A stretch of DNA of 64,000 nt from Flaccisagitta enflata (lineage: Eukaryota; Chaetognatha; Sagittoidea; Aphragmophora). Position numbers and translations under genes: made by a program. The DNA is taken from NCBI GenBank assembly GCA_965153355.1, contig OZ231126.1, forward strand, positions 4,278,001 to 4,342,000, written 5' to 3'. A model generated the notes under the pieces. It worked only from the letters and a program-made list of their open reading frames with translations. It searched no databases and was not told the DNA's origin. Of the stretch, positions 31,119-42,920 are shown piece after piece. Positions within the stretch are counted from its first letter, which is position 1, and each line of letters opens with the position of its first letter.

Positions 31119-33973
31119 ACGGTATGTTTTCCCCCTCTTGTGCTCAAAACCCACGTACCCGATCGTTTTTGATTATTTTTATAATATTACTACCTAGAAC
31201 AAAAGAGATTTGGGATTTTTGATCCATTTTAGGGACCGCGAGTTCCATTTATTTATCACTACTCCAAGGTGGTTGTGGTGAAAATGTTGAAATTTGGTCA
31301 CTTTGGGCTCAAAATCGGGCCACTTTGCATTTGAAATTTGACCCAAAATCCATGAGATTATGAAACTAGAGCTCAAGAGCTAGCCAGTGGTGCAATCCGC
31401 ATGTTGCTATCGTTTTTTGTTGAGATTTGAGAGCATTTCAAAGATGGAAGGGTATGAGGGATTTTTTACCACATAAATTTGGTAGTCAATTTTGACATTT
31501 TTTACAATTTTTGATATATCTCCGCTTTGGATGGACAAATTTGGACAAAATTGGTGACCAAATTGAAGAGTTTTTGATGCTCTAACTGAATCTGGTAAAA
31601 TTTTTGATCGATATGACCCTCAAAATATTTGGGAGACTCTAGAAGCAGGTGCTAAAAAAAGAATTTTTTCGCCATTTTGGCTACTTTGGTCAAAAAATTT
31701 GGGCACTTCCGAGATAGAAAAAGACAAAAAATTCATGAGCAAATTAAACTACAGCTCAAGATCTAACCAATGGTGCAATCGGCATGTCAATATGTTAAAG
31801 CATATAGATTTGGCAGAGCTTCAAAGATCAGTGGGTATGATAAAATGACATTTTTTGGTAATTTTGGTCATTTTGGGCTCAAAATCGAACCACTTTGCTT
31901 TCAAAATTTGACCCAAAATCCATGAGATTATAAAACTAGAGCTCCAGAGCTAACCAGTGGTGCAATCCGCATGTTGCTATCGTTTTTGGTTGAGATTTGA
32001 GAGCATTTCAAAGATGGAAGGGTATGAGGGATTTTGTACCACATGAATTTGGTGGTCAATTTTGACCAAAGTAGCAAAAATGGCGAAAAAATTCACTTTT
32101 TAGCACCTGCTTCTAGAGTCTCCCAAAAAATTTGAGAGTCATATCGATCAAAAATTTTACCAGATTCAGATAGAGCATCAAAAACTCTTCAATTTGGTCA
32201 CCAATTTTGTCCAAATTTGTCCATCCAAAGCGGAGATACATCAAAAACTACCCTGTGTTCAAAAGCAAGTGATACCAGCAAAACCTTTATTATGCCTAAA
32301 GTATTCATTTTGAGAAATTCAGATTGGTTTCATCTGAAAGCATATAACCTACCATTTATTCATGCAAAATTTCACAGTACCAGGTCTAGCAGTTCAGCTT
32401 CCATAAAATTTTGAAAATTCATGAAATTTCCTGGAATTTTGCTCAAAAACTGCATTGTAAAACTGTTTTACATCAACGAACCCTTGTAATTTTTGCATAT
32501 ATTGAGCTAAAATCACCAGATTGGTCGTGAATTGTTAGTTTTTCACCCTTCTTTTTCATATGATTTGATTTGTCAATATTTTTGAGAAAACTAGAAACCT
32601 TATGACTAGCAATGTGATTTAAAGCCTATTCAAACTTCAAAAAATCAAAGAAAAATTAAGATTTTGCACCTGAATTTCCGGGATTTGGTATTTATGGCTT
32701 GAAATATGTAAACTGAAACTCATATCCTGCTCTCTGGACCAATCTGGCCATTTTTGCATGATTCATTAAAGAATTCCATTGATTCTAAGCTACATAAGTC
32801 AGTCCATCGTTATCTTAGAAATCTTCTAATGGTTTATCCACAATTTCATTCGTAACTATGTGGAAGCTCAACCGCTAGAGCCACTGCTATGAAATTTTGT
32901 ATGTATAAATGGTAGGTAATGTGCTTTCAGGCAGAACCAATCCGAAATTCTCAAATTGAATACTTAAGGTGCAATAAAGGTTTTGCTGGTATCACTTGCT
33001 TTTGAACACAGGGTATGAAAAACATCAAAATTGACCACCAAATTCATGCGGTACAAAATCCCTCATACCCTTCCATCTTTGAAATGCTCTCAAATCTCAA
33101 CAAAAAAACGATAGCAACATGCGGATTGCACCACTGGTTAGCTCTGGAGCTCTAGTTTTATAATCTTATGGATTTTGGGTCAAATTTCGAAAGCAAAGTG
33201 GTTCGATTTTGAGCCCAAAATGACCAAAATTACCAAAAGATGCCATTTTATCATACCCACTGATCTTTGAAGCTCTGCCAAATCTATATGCTTTAACATA
33301 TTGACATGCCGATTGCACCATTGGTTAGATCTTGAGCTGTAGTTTAATTTGCTCATGAATTTTTTGTCTTTTTCTATCTCGGAAGTGCCCAAATTTTTTG
33401 ACCAAAGTAGCCAAAATGGCGAAAAAATTCTTTTTTTAGCACCTGCTTCTAGAGTCTCCCAAAAAATTTGAGAGTCATATCGATCAAAAATTTTACCAGA
33501 ATCAGTTAGAGCATCAAAAACTCTTCAATTTGGTCACCAATTTTGTCCAAATTTGTCCATCCAAAGCGGAGATATATCAAAAATTGTAAAAAATGTCAAA
33601 ATTGACTACCAAATTTATGTGGTAAAAAATCCCTCATACCCTTCCATCTTTGAAATGCTCTCAAATCTCAACAAAAAACGATAGCAACATGCGGATTGCA
33701 CCACTGGCTAGCTCTTGAGCTCTAGTTTCATAATCTCATGGATTTTGGGTCAAATTTCAAATGCAAAGTGGCCCGATTTTGAGCTCAAAGTGACCAAATT
33801 TCAACATTTTCACCACAACCACCTTGGAGTAGTGATAAATAAATGGAACTCGCGGTCCCTAAAATGGATCAAAAATCCCAAATCTCTTTTGTTCTAGGTA
33901 GTAATATTATAAAAATAATCAAAAACGATCGGGTACGTGGGTTTTGAGCACAAGAGGGGGAAAACATACCGTC

Positions 33974-33975
<2 letters not shown>
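31116..33975. mobile_element. 2.86-kb nested foldback element
   Basis: TTGACGGTATGTTTTCCCCC is inverted to GGGGGAAAACATACCGTCAA at the far end. The outer arms match base for base over hundreds of bases, so the same 60-residue open frame appears at 31194-31376 (minus) and 33715-33897 (plus). Each half also folds on itself: the block near 31510-31690 returns inverted at 32060-32240, and the block at 31265-31490 returns directly at 31865-32080. An inner pair, CCCTGTGTTCAAAAGCAAGT at about 32252 and its inverse at about 32993, flanks the centre. No transposase is seen. The TSD cannot be read because both flanks are CA repeat. Confidence 0.87.
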
Positions 33976-34027
<52 letters not shown>

Positions 34028-34028
<1 letters not shown>

Positions 34029-34928
34029 GCGCGCGCACTCACACGCATGCACGAGAGCAACTAAATTTCTAAAAAGGCTCATTTACATATTGCTGCAAGT
34101 CTGATAGACTAGATTATTCAGTATCAAAACGACTGTTAAGTTTTTACCAACTTCAGACAAATAATCAACAAGATATTCTCACGTAAATAGGTCTGAGCTG
34201 ACAATGACAAAATTAAATTTCAAAACCTGATGAAATTTCGTAGTTCCATGATCAAAATATGAGAAGCTGTTAAAATGATCGAATCGGTCTATAAAATTCA
34301 TATGCTAAATTACTTTTTACGAGGTTTCAGTTACGACCTTTGTTTACATTAATTTTGTTAATTCTTTGAGTGGGGCCCCATTTACTGGAGCTCCATCGAG
34401 TTTATTGAGTGACCACAAGATTTGCCCCCCCCCCCCTCCCACCGGCAATGGTCCATGCAGCAAGACTCGCTTCATATGTATTGTATGCTGAAGTAGTTTT
34501 ATCAAGATCAGAATCCTGCTACAGTAGGTCATAATTAATGCAGGCTAGTTTATAGTCGAGCAACCCCCTCCCTCTCTGGTGGGTTAGGGGAAATGAAATC
34601 AAAGGGTTTGGACATGGGAAAAAAAATCAAAAGCTAGAAAAGAAAAAAAAAGAATTTTTTTGGATATTTAACACTTTAGGCAGCTCCAAAAGATGATGTT
34701 TGATTACTACAACACTAGCCTTAACACTATTTAAACCTGTAGTATACTTTCTTGTTGCTTTGCGGTGAAGAAAATCATAGATTTTGTAATGCGACACGTC
34801 GTAGGGAAGAAAATCAAAGGGGGGTGGGGAAGATATCATTAGCCACTCAATTATATACACCCCCGAATTTCAATGCTTAATGTACACGTATTTCAGACTA
34901 ATCTTTAAACCTGAGCTCTTGAAAGGTA
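34028..34928. other. Gene-free stretch
   Basis: Ordinary AT-rich DNA with a C9 run near 34427. No exon or repeat copy is recognised. Confidence 0.5.
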
Positions 34929-35326
34929 CAATTGAACTCTGCATTTACGAACCCGCCACTAACGGAACTCTGCCTATGATGGATGCAAACTCATCATCTC
35001 TTTAACTTGTTTTTTAGTCGCGTGCTACGCGACTCTATAAGCCACTTTGTCGGTCGGTCCATCGGTCCGTCGGTCCGTCCGTCGGTCCGTCCGTCGGTCC
35101 GTCGCAAAGTCGTTTTAAAGGCTTTTTATCGCGTTTTTGATGGCTCTAAATGGCAGAGAAGAAACTTGGAGGAGTATAAAGTCTTTTATAAAGTGCTTTT
35201 GAAAAAAAAACAACTTTTTGTCCGTCTGTCTGCCTGACATTTTTTGAAAGTAGCCGACGCATGTGACTTAGGTCTAATGACCTTGTTTTTCTTTTTTCCT
35301 ACATTTGTGTTAACGGGATTTGACTG
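34929..35326. mobile_element. Tigger/pogo-type MITE split by a HINE-like copy
   Basis: CAATTGAACTCTGCATTTAC to GTTAACGGGATTTGACTG with TA on both sides (34927-34928, 35327-35328). The internal words 'ACCCGCCACTAACGGAA' and 'GATGCAAACTCAT' match the 13703 copy. A HINE-like element (35012-35289) lies in the middle. Confidence 0.85.
35012..35289 (+). mobile_element. HINE-like element nested in a MITE
   Basis: T-run, hairpin AGTCGCGTGCTACGCGACT (35016-35034), about ten CCGT/CGGT words and a diverged far end with GACGCATGTGACTTAGG and GACCTTG. Its middle, 35100-35240, is unlike the other copies. Confidence 0.85.
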
Positions 35327-35471
35327 TACTATATGAAGCTCTCATAGACGCTATGTACGAGCTCCGCTCCCAGTTTGTCTGATTTTGGAAGAAATGCAGA
35401 AAGCGCGATATAAAAAGACTTTGCTGAGAACGCGTCCTTATTGATACGGTTTCGGCAAATAAATGAAGTTT

Positions 35472-35615
35472 TAAAAGGGTCACTCGGTCGTTCGCTACGT
35501 TCATTCCCTCGCGCTGCTCACATCAATAACTCGGTTTGTTCATAGGCTCGCTCACTCACTTTCTTCACTCCTTCATGGGTCGGTTAAAATTCATGAATAT
35601 TGAATATGTGTTCAT
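35472..35615. mobile_element. Fragment of the GGGCGTGTTT element
   Basis: AAAAGGGTCACTCGGTCGTT, CGCTCACTCACTTTCTTCAC and TGGGTCGGTTAAAATTCATG align to the 4168-4434 copy. The outer ends are missing. Confidence 0.75.
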
Positions 35616-35646
35616 ATGGAAAACTCGATCAACGGAAATAATCGCG

Positions 35647-35739
<93 letters not shown>

Positions 35740-35800
35740 TTGTTGTTTGTTGTTATTGTTGTTATTGTTGTTGTTGTCGTTGTCGTTGATGTTGTTGTAG

Positions 35801-35883
<83 letters not shown>

Positions 35884-35886
35884 ATT

Positions 35887-35964
<78 letters not shown>

Positions 35965-35965
35965 G
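35647..35965. repeat. (TTG)n microsatellite
   Basis: About 320 bp of TTG with GTC, ATT and GTA interruptions near 35735-35800. It gives poly-Leu, poly-Val, poly-Asn, poly-Gln and poly-Thr frames on the two strands. Confidence 0.96.
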
Positions 35966-36000
35966 CCAAAGACAGCAAAAACAGAAAAAAAGTAAGAAAG

Positions 36001-36076
36001 GCGACCGACTGACCGACCAAAGGACCGACTAAGAGGGATGTAGACTGTAGATTCACGCAGCATGCGACTAAAAACG
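36001..36076 (-). mobile_element. HINE-like hairpin-end fragment
   Basis: GACCGACTGACCGACCAAAG core, then GATTCACGCAGCATGCGACT and AAAAA. The far half is absent; the TTG microsatellite is in its place. Confidence 0.8.
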
Positions 36077-36089
36077 GGTTTGATAGCTG

Positions 36090-36222
36090 TAAACGACTCT
36101 ATAAGAGGCTTTGTCCGTCCGTCGGTCCGTCCGTCCATAATGATCGAGTCGAAAAGTGGGAAAACGCGCATTTCCGCCCCTGCCCACCCGTCCGCAACTG
36201 GTGGCCGTGTATCCGTCCTTGT
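36090..36222 (+). mobile_element. HINE-like element with lost hairpin arm
   Basis: ACGACTCTATAAGAGGCTTT, GTCCGTCCGTCGGTCCGTCC, CATTTCCGCCCCTGCCCACC, CGTCCGCAACTGGTGGCCGT and ATCCGTCCTTGTT. Only the second hairpin arm remains. Confidence 0.83.
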
Positions 36223-36286
36223 TATTTCATTTGAAGCAATAGGTCAATAAAAAGAATTTTCTTCGACCGATTTTGCTCTTATGAAC

Positions 36287-36438
<152 letters not shown>

Positions 36439-36771
36439 CATAACACAACACCACACCAAAAACTCATTAAAAATAGCAAGTAATTCAACCGTTGGTCGAG
36501 TCGGAAAATGGAAAAACGAGTGTTTTAGATACTCTGTAAGAAGGTTTGTGTGTGGGGTTAGAGGTCTGGGTGTGGATGGGGATGGAACGCCCCTGCCCAT
36601 CCTTCCGCAACGATATTGTGACCCCACGTCACTTGCTTTGAAGGCCATGTTGATGCCCAGGCTGTTGGACAAAGGCGGTTCGGCCATGGACGAAGTCAGA
36701 ATAGTGGTCTCACAACCCAATTACACGATCACCAATAAAGGAATCCTTCGTTTTAACGCGTTTGACAAAGA

Positions 36772-37064
36772 AACAAGGCCAAGTAGGCCAACGATGGGTC
36801 CTCTTTGAATGAACGTTTTTTATGAATGAATGTTTTTTTTTTGGAATGAATGTCATTTGTGAATGAATGAATGATTGAATGAATGAATTACTTGATGTAT
36901 GCTTCTTTTACTGGGGTAGAACCACTTTTCTGTTGAAAAAATGCTTGATTTTGATCTTTTTAATGAATGCGTTACCGACCAACCAACCAACCAACCAACC
37001 GACCAACCGACCAACCAACCAACGGACACAGCCTATTATAAAGATGCGAGGACGCATCTAAAAA
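36772..37064 (-). mobile_element. HINE-like element, GATGCG-hairpin subfamily
   Basis: AACAAGGCCAAGTAGGCCAA start, GATGGGTCC at 36793-36801, a TGAA-rich middle, an ACCAACCAACCAACCAACCG run, and hairpin AGATGCGAGGACGCATCT (37042-37059) followed by AAAAAGG. GGACGCATC in the hairpin pairs with GATGGGTCC with one mismatch. Confidence 0.85.
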
Positions 37065-37471
37065 GGATTTATCTGAACTATGAAACAAAAGTTTCAAAGG
37101 TAGATACGAGGGGAGTGAGTATTTGCTTACAGTTGTTCTTCAAAAAACCCTTAACTTCAAATACTTTTCTATCCTTTACAAAACAGTAGAAGCTGATAAA
37201 AGAAGTTCCTTAAACTTTGAACATTTTGATAATCAACTGCATTGCTGTATGACAATCTAGAATAATGCTGCAATTGGTTCTAAAACTATCTATGGAACAC
37301 ATTTTATTTCTTCAATATTGGTTATAATAACCGTCATTGCTTTTCAAAACAATGGGTTAAAAATTCTACTGTCTCTTGCTATTGAAGGTGGTGATAGAAG
37401 CCCCGGCAAAATAGGCCTGTCTTGTGGAGGAGCTTCTTCTGTTTGGAAACACCGTCAACTCTGTCCAAGGT
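37065..37471. other. Gene-free stretch
   Basis: AT-rich unique DNA. Nothing is recognised. Confidence 0.5.
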
Positions 37472-37740
37472 GTGGAAAAATTGTCTCGACTAAAGACAAT
37501 TAATGCTGAAGGTAGGATACTGAATGGAAAAATTGTCCCGACTAAAGACAATTAATGCTGAAGGTAAGGTCCTCAATGGATAAATAGTCCCGACTAAAGA
37601 CAATTAATGCTAAAGGTAGGGTCCTCAATAGAAAAATTGTCCATACTAAAGATAATTATTGCTAAAGGTAGTATCCCCAATGGAAAAATTGTCCAGACTA
37701 AAGACAATAAGTACCGAAGGTAGGATCCCCCAATGGAAAA
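37472..37740 (+). repeat. 52-bp minisatellite with a palindrome in each unit
   Basis: Five units of TGGAAAAATTGTCCCGACTA followed by AAGACAATTAATGCTGAAGG. Each holds ATTGTC...GACAAT around CCGACTAAA, and this palindromic core is the best-kept part of the unit. Confidence 0.88.
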
Positions 37741-37801
37741 CTCCCCATATTCAAGAATGATCCGCATTCTAGCGCAAAGACAGTCTTGACCATCATCCTT
37801 G

Positions 37802-38324
37802 AATAGTCGCAAAAGCGTTAGATGGTCAGCGGTACCTCGTACCCGTGACCTGCTTAAGTAGGTTGTGGAGGAAGTTGAAGGGGGAGCAGGGCAGCGGCCC
37901 AGAAGGGGTCGATGACCTATGCTTTCACACATATGGGGAAGTTTCTTCTCCTCCCTATTCTTCTCCTCCTCCTTTGTACCCCTCCCCTCCCCCAAGCCTC
38001 CAGGCCCATATCTCAGCCTGGAGGCCTATATCCCAGCCTCGAGGCCCAACTCCAAGTCTTGAGGCCCAAATCCCTAGAGACTGGAATCTTGGCCTTGGGG
38101 TTGAAATTGAGGCCTTGAGGGTGGGATTTGGGCCTCAAGGGTGGGATTTGGGCCTCAAGACTGGGATTTGGGCCTTGAGGCTGGAATATAGGCCTCCAGG
38201 CTGAGATATGGGCCCGGAGGCTGGGGGGAGAGGGGCTACGAAGGAGGAGAAGAAGAAGAAGGGGGAGGAGAAAATTCCCCATATGTGTAAGCATAGGTCA
38301 TCGACCTCTTCGGGGCCGCTGCCC
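37802..38324. mobile_element. GGCAGCGG-family element with GGCCT/GGGATTT core
   Basis: AATAGTCGCAAAAGCGTTAG start, GGTCAGCGGTACC, GGGCAGCGGCCCAGAAGGGG, GATGACCTATGCTTTCACAC, then a palindromic core of AGGCCCA.AT.. and GGGATTTGGGCCTCAAG units, then the inverted end CATAGGTCATCGACCTCTTC and GGGGCCGCTGCC. Confidence 0.85.
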
Positions 38325-39029
38325 ATAAGGATCCGAGTTGAATTGAACCTGGCTAAGTTTTCAAGAGTGAATTGGGGCAGTTTTAATCAAAATTGATTGA
38401 ACCTTTTGGAGAATAAATTGAAACGCTTGTGCGATTTTTGCAGCAACAATATCTACGTCATATTAAGCGTTTCATCCTGACTAGGCTGGTGTTTACAAAT
38501 TGTCGAATTATGGGAAAAAACTTAAAAAAGCAAATAAATATTGGTTTCATTTACTAATTTATTGAAAACTGTGGCAGCCATTTTCCTTATTGAGTCAAGA
38601 AATACTTTATCAACATGTCCAACGACTCAAAATAAAAGAGGTCATGTTTAGAGTAGATTTGGTTTCGATTCATGCATAAAATCAATTGAATAGAATCAAT
38701 ATCACGAAATTATTTAGCATCGGAATTTAGAAAATATGAGATTAGAAATAAAATAGAGAAATGGAGGATAAATAGAGAGAGACGGAGACAGTTAAAAAAA
38801 TGAAAAAAGAATTAATATCAGCACACTGCTGTCTCACATAAGGTTTGAGACAAGAATGATATTACTATGCGGTTTTCTGCATTTTTGTAGAGTGCATGAG
38901 TATACAGACCAAAGACTATCCAGCAGAAAATCTTTCCCAAGGCGCTTTTTGAAAAAAATGAAAAATTCTAGATTTTTAGCTTCATTTTACATAGTTTATT
39001 TTTCAGGTTTGTTTGACCTATCTATCGAC

Positions 39030-39767
39030 CAGGGTTGTTAAAAGATCCATTTTTTTTGAAAAAATCCATTTGGATTAATCCATTTTGGATTAATCCGGAT
39101 AAAATCGTGGATTTTTTCAATCGGTGGATTTTTTCAAAAATGCGCCATACAATGTGATTAAGTACTGGTTATGATATTGATATAGGGCATACAATGATTA
39201 AATGTGATACAATGATTAAATGTGATAAGTAACAGATAAATGATTAATAAAATGAATATAAAGCAGTTCAACAGGCAACAGTGGAAATGTTTTTCACACC
39301 TGGTTATTCTGGATCAAACTTAAAAGATGTATTTCTGCGAAAATTACGTACACCTAGATATGATAAAAGGATACACATAACTTTGATAAAACTATTTAAT
39401 AAGATAATATGCATGGCGCATTCTTGAAAAAATGTAATTCATAAAATTGATTGCTAGCGTTCTACTGTATCCTGGATTCAATCACACAGAGTTCGAGATG
39501 CTTTAGGTCAAGAGAAAGTTTCTCAGAAACAGAAGCCCTCATACGTTCAAACACAGAAAAAAATCTGTGAGAAAATAAAAGTCTCATTCAGGACTTGAAA
39601 TCATTGAAAAATATCTTGCTTAGAGGTTTGGTCATTTTTGCAAAAAAAAAAAATTTAAAATTTGAAAAAATCCAGATTTTTTCAAAAATTTTTTGAAAAA
39701 ATCCATTCTATCCATTTGGATTAATCCAGGATTTTTTCAAATGGATTAATCCATCCTTCCAACCCTG
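39030..39767. mobile_element. hAT-type MITE, 738 bp, with exact 8-bp TSD
   Basis: CAGGGTTG begins at 39030 and CAACCCTG ends at 39767. CTATCGAC is present immediately before (39022-39029) and after (39768-39775). Subterminal regions hold repeated GGATTAATCCATTT/AAAAAATCCA words. An 8-bp duplication with CAGGG ends is diagnostic of the hAT superfamily. The interior is AT-rich with no frame. Confidence 0.93.
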
Positions 39768-40141
39768 CTATCGACAGCATTATGTTAATCCTGATAAAAT
39801 TCCCTTTGATTTGATAGGTCGCACTATATAGTTTGCACAAAGAATAAAATTTTCATTTTTAAAGCCACTGTTACAAAATTAGAACGGTGGCCTGAAATAT
39901 GAATTTTTGAATTCCTATGATTATGAAAACCATACAGTGTGACCTATCAAATGAATTGGAATTTTATCAGAATTAACATTATGCTGTCAAAAAATAGGTC
40001 AAACCAACTTAGAAAATTTCCTTTGCAAAATAATGCTAAAAAACTTTTTCAAAAAGCGCCTCAGGAAAGATTTTCTACTTGATGGTTCTTGGTTTCTATA
40101 GTCATGAACTCTGCAAAGATGCAAAAAACCGTTAAGTAATA

Positions 40142-41100
40142 CAGTGGGATCCCGATTTAACGACCCTGAAGGGACTGGGGGTTTTTGGCCGTTAAATCCG
40201 AGTGTTGTTAAATCGAATTTCTAATTTTTCTTAATCTAAACCGCCACTTTAATAAAGCAACTAAGGTTAGCATCAGTGTCAAATTGATTGTTATATTCAT
40301 TATTCAAGAATTTGTGCAAATAGCCAACAGACAGAAGGACAGACAGAACTATAGACAGAGGGAAAGATATAAGGACAGAAAGAAACAAGGCCGTATACAC
40401 AAGCCAAAGTTGCGTGTGGGTGGGCAGGGGCAGTGATGATAAATTCTTACCCAAGCATTTGGGCAGGAGCAGTAACCTAAAAACCACCCATAACGCCAAA
40501 AAGCTAAGTATGACCAACTGAACAACAGACCGACCAACAGACAGAGTGGGTCGTAGAGTCTCGTGCACGCGACTAAAAAAGATGCAGCCTTTTAAGGACT
40601 TACAATATCATATTATAGAATAAGTTAAAGATACCATAAATAAATTGTAGGAAATCAAACATTACTGACAGAATAGTTGATTTTGTTAGAAATAAAATAG
40701 CAATAATGAAATTAAGTTAATTAAATCTTTTTCAATGATAAGTTTCTTTACTGATGATATCTTATTCTTTTTGTTCATACATTTTTGTTGTTGGATTCTT
40801 CAGCTGTCATCTTATGCACTTTTATATCTAAAGTCTTAGTTATATCAAAGTTTGAAGATAAATCTGAAGTACAAAAAACAAATAATTAAGTTGAAATATT
40901 GAATGTCATTAAATCAGGAAAAAAACCTTCAAGGGACCTGGAAATACCGAATTTAAATTAGGTTTGGCTGTTATATCAGGTGTCATTAAATCAGGTAAAA
41001 TTTACATTACAAAAGCCTATGAAAATTTGGGACCAAAGAAACTTGGATGTTAAATCCAAAATGTCGTTAAATCAGGTGACGAAAAGGCGGTAGTCCACTG
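40142..41100. mobile_element. Tigger/pogo-type element, 959 bp
   Basis: CAGTGGGATCCCGATTTAAC is the left end and GTAGTCCACTG the right. TA lies on both sides (40140-40141, 41101-41102). Inside are repeated GTTAAATCAGG/CGTTAAATC words and an inserted HINE-like copy (40384-40580). It sits just inside the right end of the larger foldback. Confidence 0.85.
40384..40580 (-). mobile_element. HINE-like element nested two levels deep
   Basis: AACAAGGCCGTATACACAAG, GTTGCGTGTGGGTGGGCAGG, ACTGAACAACAGACCGACC core, hairpin AGTCTCGTGCACGCGACT (40557-40574), then AAAAAAG. The hairpin arm GCACGCGAC pairs with the diverged far-end GTTGCGTGT. Confidence 0.9.
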
Positions 41101-41265
41101 TATCATTCTTGTCTCAAACCTTATGTGAGACAGTAGTGAGCAGCAAACTTCCAAAGGCTAAAATGAAAAAAAAATTGAACCAATTGAGAGATTTGATGGT
41201 AAATGATAATGAATGAAAGAAAGTAAATAATTCAATGAGAGGAAAAGACCATGATGTTCATACAG

Positions 41266-41425
41266 CTACCAATGCGGTGCCACTCTGGTGGACTCAAGTC
41301 ACGCCATCACCGCGGCGCATTGTTTGTTTGATAAAGAGGGTTATCGTAGGGAAATCCATAGTGTCACTGCCGGAGTAATCAACTTCAATAGCGACTGGCG
41401 GCACATACAAGTCAGAGAAGCTGAG
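41266..41425 (+). CDS. Trypsin-like serine protease, exon with catalytic His
   Basis: After the acceptor CATACAG, the exon reads YQCGATLVDSSHAITAAHCL and continues to WRHIQVREAE before a GTGAGT donor at 41426. TAAHC carries the catalytic His of the S1 (chymotrypsin) fold, and the Cys in YQCG and AHC form the usual His-loop disulphide. Entry phase is 2 and exit phase is 0, which match the next exon. The upstream exons, with signal peptide, any accessory domains and the IVGG activation site, are not visible in the window; the nearest 2.4 kb upstream is transposon DNA. Secreted endopeptidase, inferred from the family. Confidence 0.92.
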
Positions 41426-41477
41426 GTGAGTCAATTAGGAACCAACAAACGCCGTGCAAAACCATGATTTCTTTTAA

Positions 41478-42441
41478 CCTTGGCGACAAAAAAAATGGCG
41501 GATTTCTAAAACAGATTCTATCTACCTCAATTCGAGAAAAACTTATTAAAATCGGTTCTGGTTAGAAAGCTCTTCGAAAGATCTTTTATTTGAGTTGTGT
41601 CCGAAAATTTTAACTCAAACGGTTTTGAAGCTAGAGCAATTTGAACATGACTACTCCTTTTCTGGACTGCCCATGACTTCATAGAAGGGAATTTGAAACG
41701 AAGTTAAAATCTAAAAAGATGATAGAAGTTTTGGTCTGATTTCTACAAAATTTTAGGTGGTAGTTCAAGTGAATGTCTTCTGATATCACTTCAATTTTCA
41801 TGCTAATTGGATGATTTTTACTGGGGTTTTCATAATTTTATATTCTAAATCTCAATAAAATATACTAAAACTAAAGTGGTTTGCTGTTATTGCATTTACC
41901 GCACTGCTGAATTGATAAAACCTCTCCTGTGCTTGAACTTGAACATTATTCTCAGAGCTTCAAAACCATCATGAATTTGATATGATTTTTGTCAAAACTT
42001 GATAATAAAATCCTTCAAAAAAATTCAAAAAAACCATGTTGCTGTCTCATTGACGCTCAGATTTCTAGAATATTTCAAGATCTTTCTCATAATGAAAAGG
42101 ATAGAAAAAATTGTCCGATTTTAAAAATTTTGGAGGAGCTGTCAGAGGAAGGTATTCAGCGCTTCCAGTTCAATTTTCATCAAAATCAGAAAATTTTTAC
42201 TATGGTTTTAAGATGATTGTTTTTTTATCACTCATTTTTGACATGACATTAGAGCAAGAATGGAGTAGTCATGTTCAAATTGCTGTAGCTTCTAAACCGT
42301 TTGAATTAAAAATTCCAGACACGACTCAAATGAAAGATCTTTCGAAGAGCTTTTTAACCATCACCAATTTTAATACATTTTTATTAGATTAAGGTAGATA
42401 GAATCTGTTTTGAAAAATCCGCAATTTTTTTGTCGCCAAGG
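41478..42441. mobile_element. piggyBac-type foldback MITE in protease intron
   Basis: CCTTGGCGACAAAAAAA at the left is inverted to TTTTTTTGTCGCCAAGG at the right, and TTAA lies on both sides (41474-41477, 42442-42445). A TTAA target with CC-initial ends fits the piggyBac superfamily. The palindrome runs through most of the 964 bp, with CAATTTGAACATGACTACTC matching its inverse near 42260. No transposase frame. Confidence 0.88.
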
Positions 42442-42641
42442 TTAAGCATCCTCTTTTGATTGAAACAATCAATTCTTGAGACTAAATGTAGTGGACGAAC
42501 AATTTATTTTACAAGTATCTTCACTGATCCTTTCTTCTTGTACAAATGCAGATGGGTGATGGATTGCACCGGGTCAACAAGCCACTAGCTTTCCTTTGCC
42601 AGTTAACTTAAACTTTAATTTGAGTTCTTTTTTGTCACTAA

Positions 42642-42660
42642 GCCTCTCTCTCTCTTTCTA

Positions 42661-42745
<85 letters not shown>
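42642..42745. repeat. (CT)n microsatellite
   Basis: A CT array with a few TTT and CCC interruptions, within the first visible protease intron. Confidence 0.95.
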
Positions 42746-42747
<2 letters not shown>

Positions 42748-42920
42748 GTTGAGAGAAAAGAAGACAAAGTGGTAAAGAGCATAAAACAGAGGCCACATTT
42801 GTACAGGTCGAGTTGTGGCTTGGTTTTTCCTTATTTGTGTAGGACTCTTTCTTGCATCATTCTCTATCCAAATAAAAACCGCCGAAGATATGTAACTTAT
42901 CACGTCTGATTAAATTGTAG

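Larger units (their letters stand above)
38825..41138. mobile_element. 2.3-kb foldback with 4-bp TSD (CMC/Chapaev-like)
   Basis: CACTGCTGTCTCACATAAGG begins at 38824 and is inverted to CCTTATGTGAGACAGTAGTG at 41138. AGCA flanks both ends (38820-38823 and 41139-41142). CAC termini with a 4-bp target duplication fit the Chapaev branch of CMC transposons. The arms carry GTTTGAGACAAGAATGAT and AAGCGCC...GAAAATCTTTCC in both orientations. A hAT-type MITE (39030-39767) and a Tigger-type element (40142-41100) have inserted into it. No transposase frame. Confidence 0.82.

Noticed and set aside
31194-33897. Two identical 60-residue proteins on opposite strands
   Set aside because: They are the same segment in the two arms of the foldback, with no sign of selection for coding.
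37472-37740. CRISPR-like array (regular palindromic repeats)
   Set aside because: Units are contiguous with drifting spacers of related sequence, not unique spacers, and the DNA is eukaryotic. It is a minisatellite.
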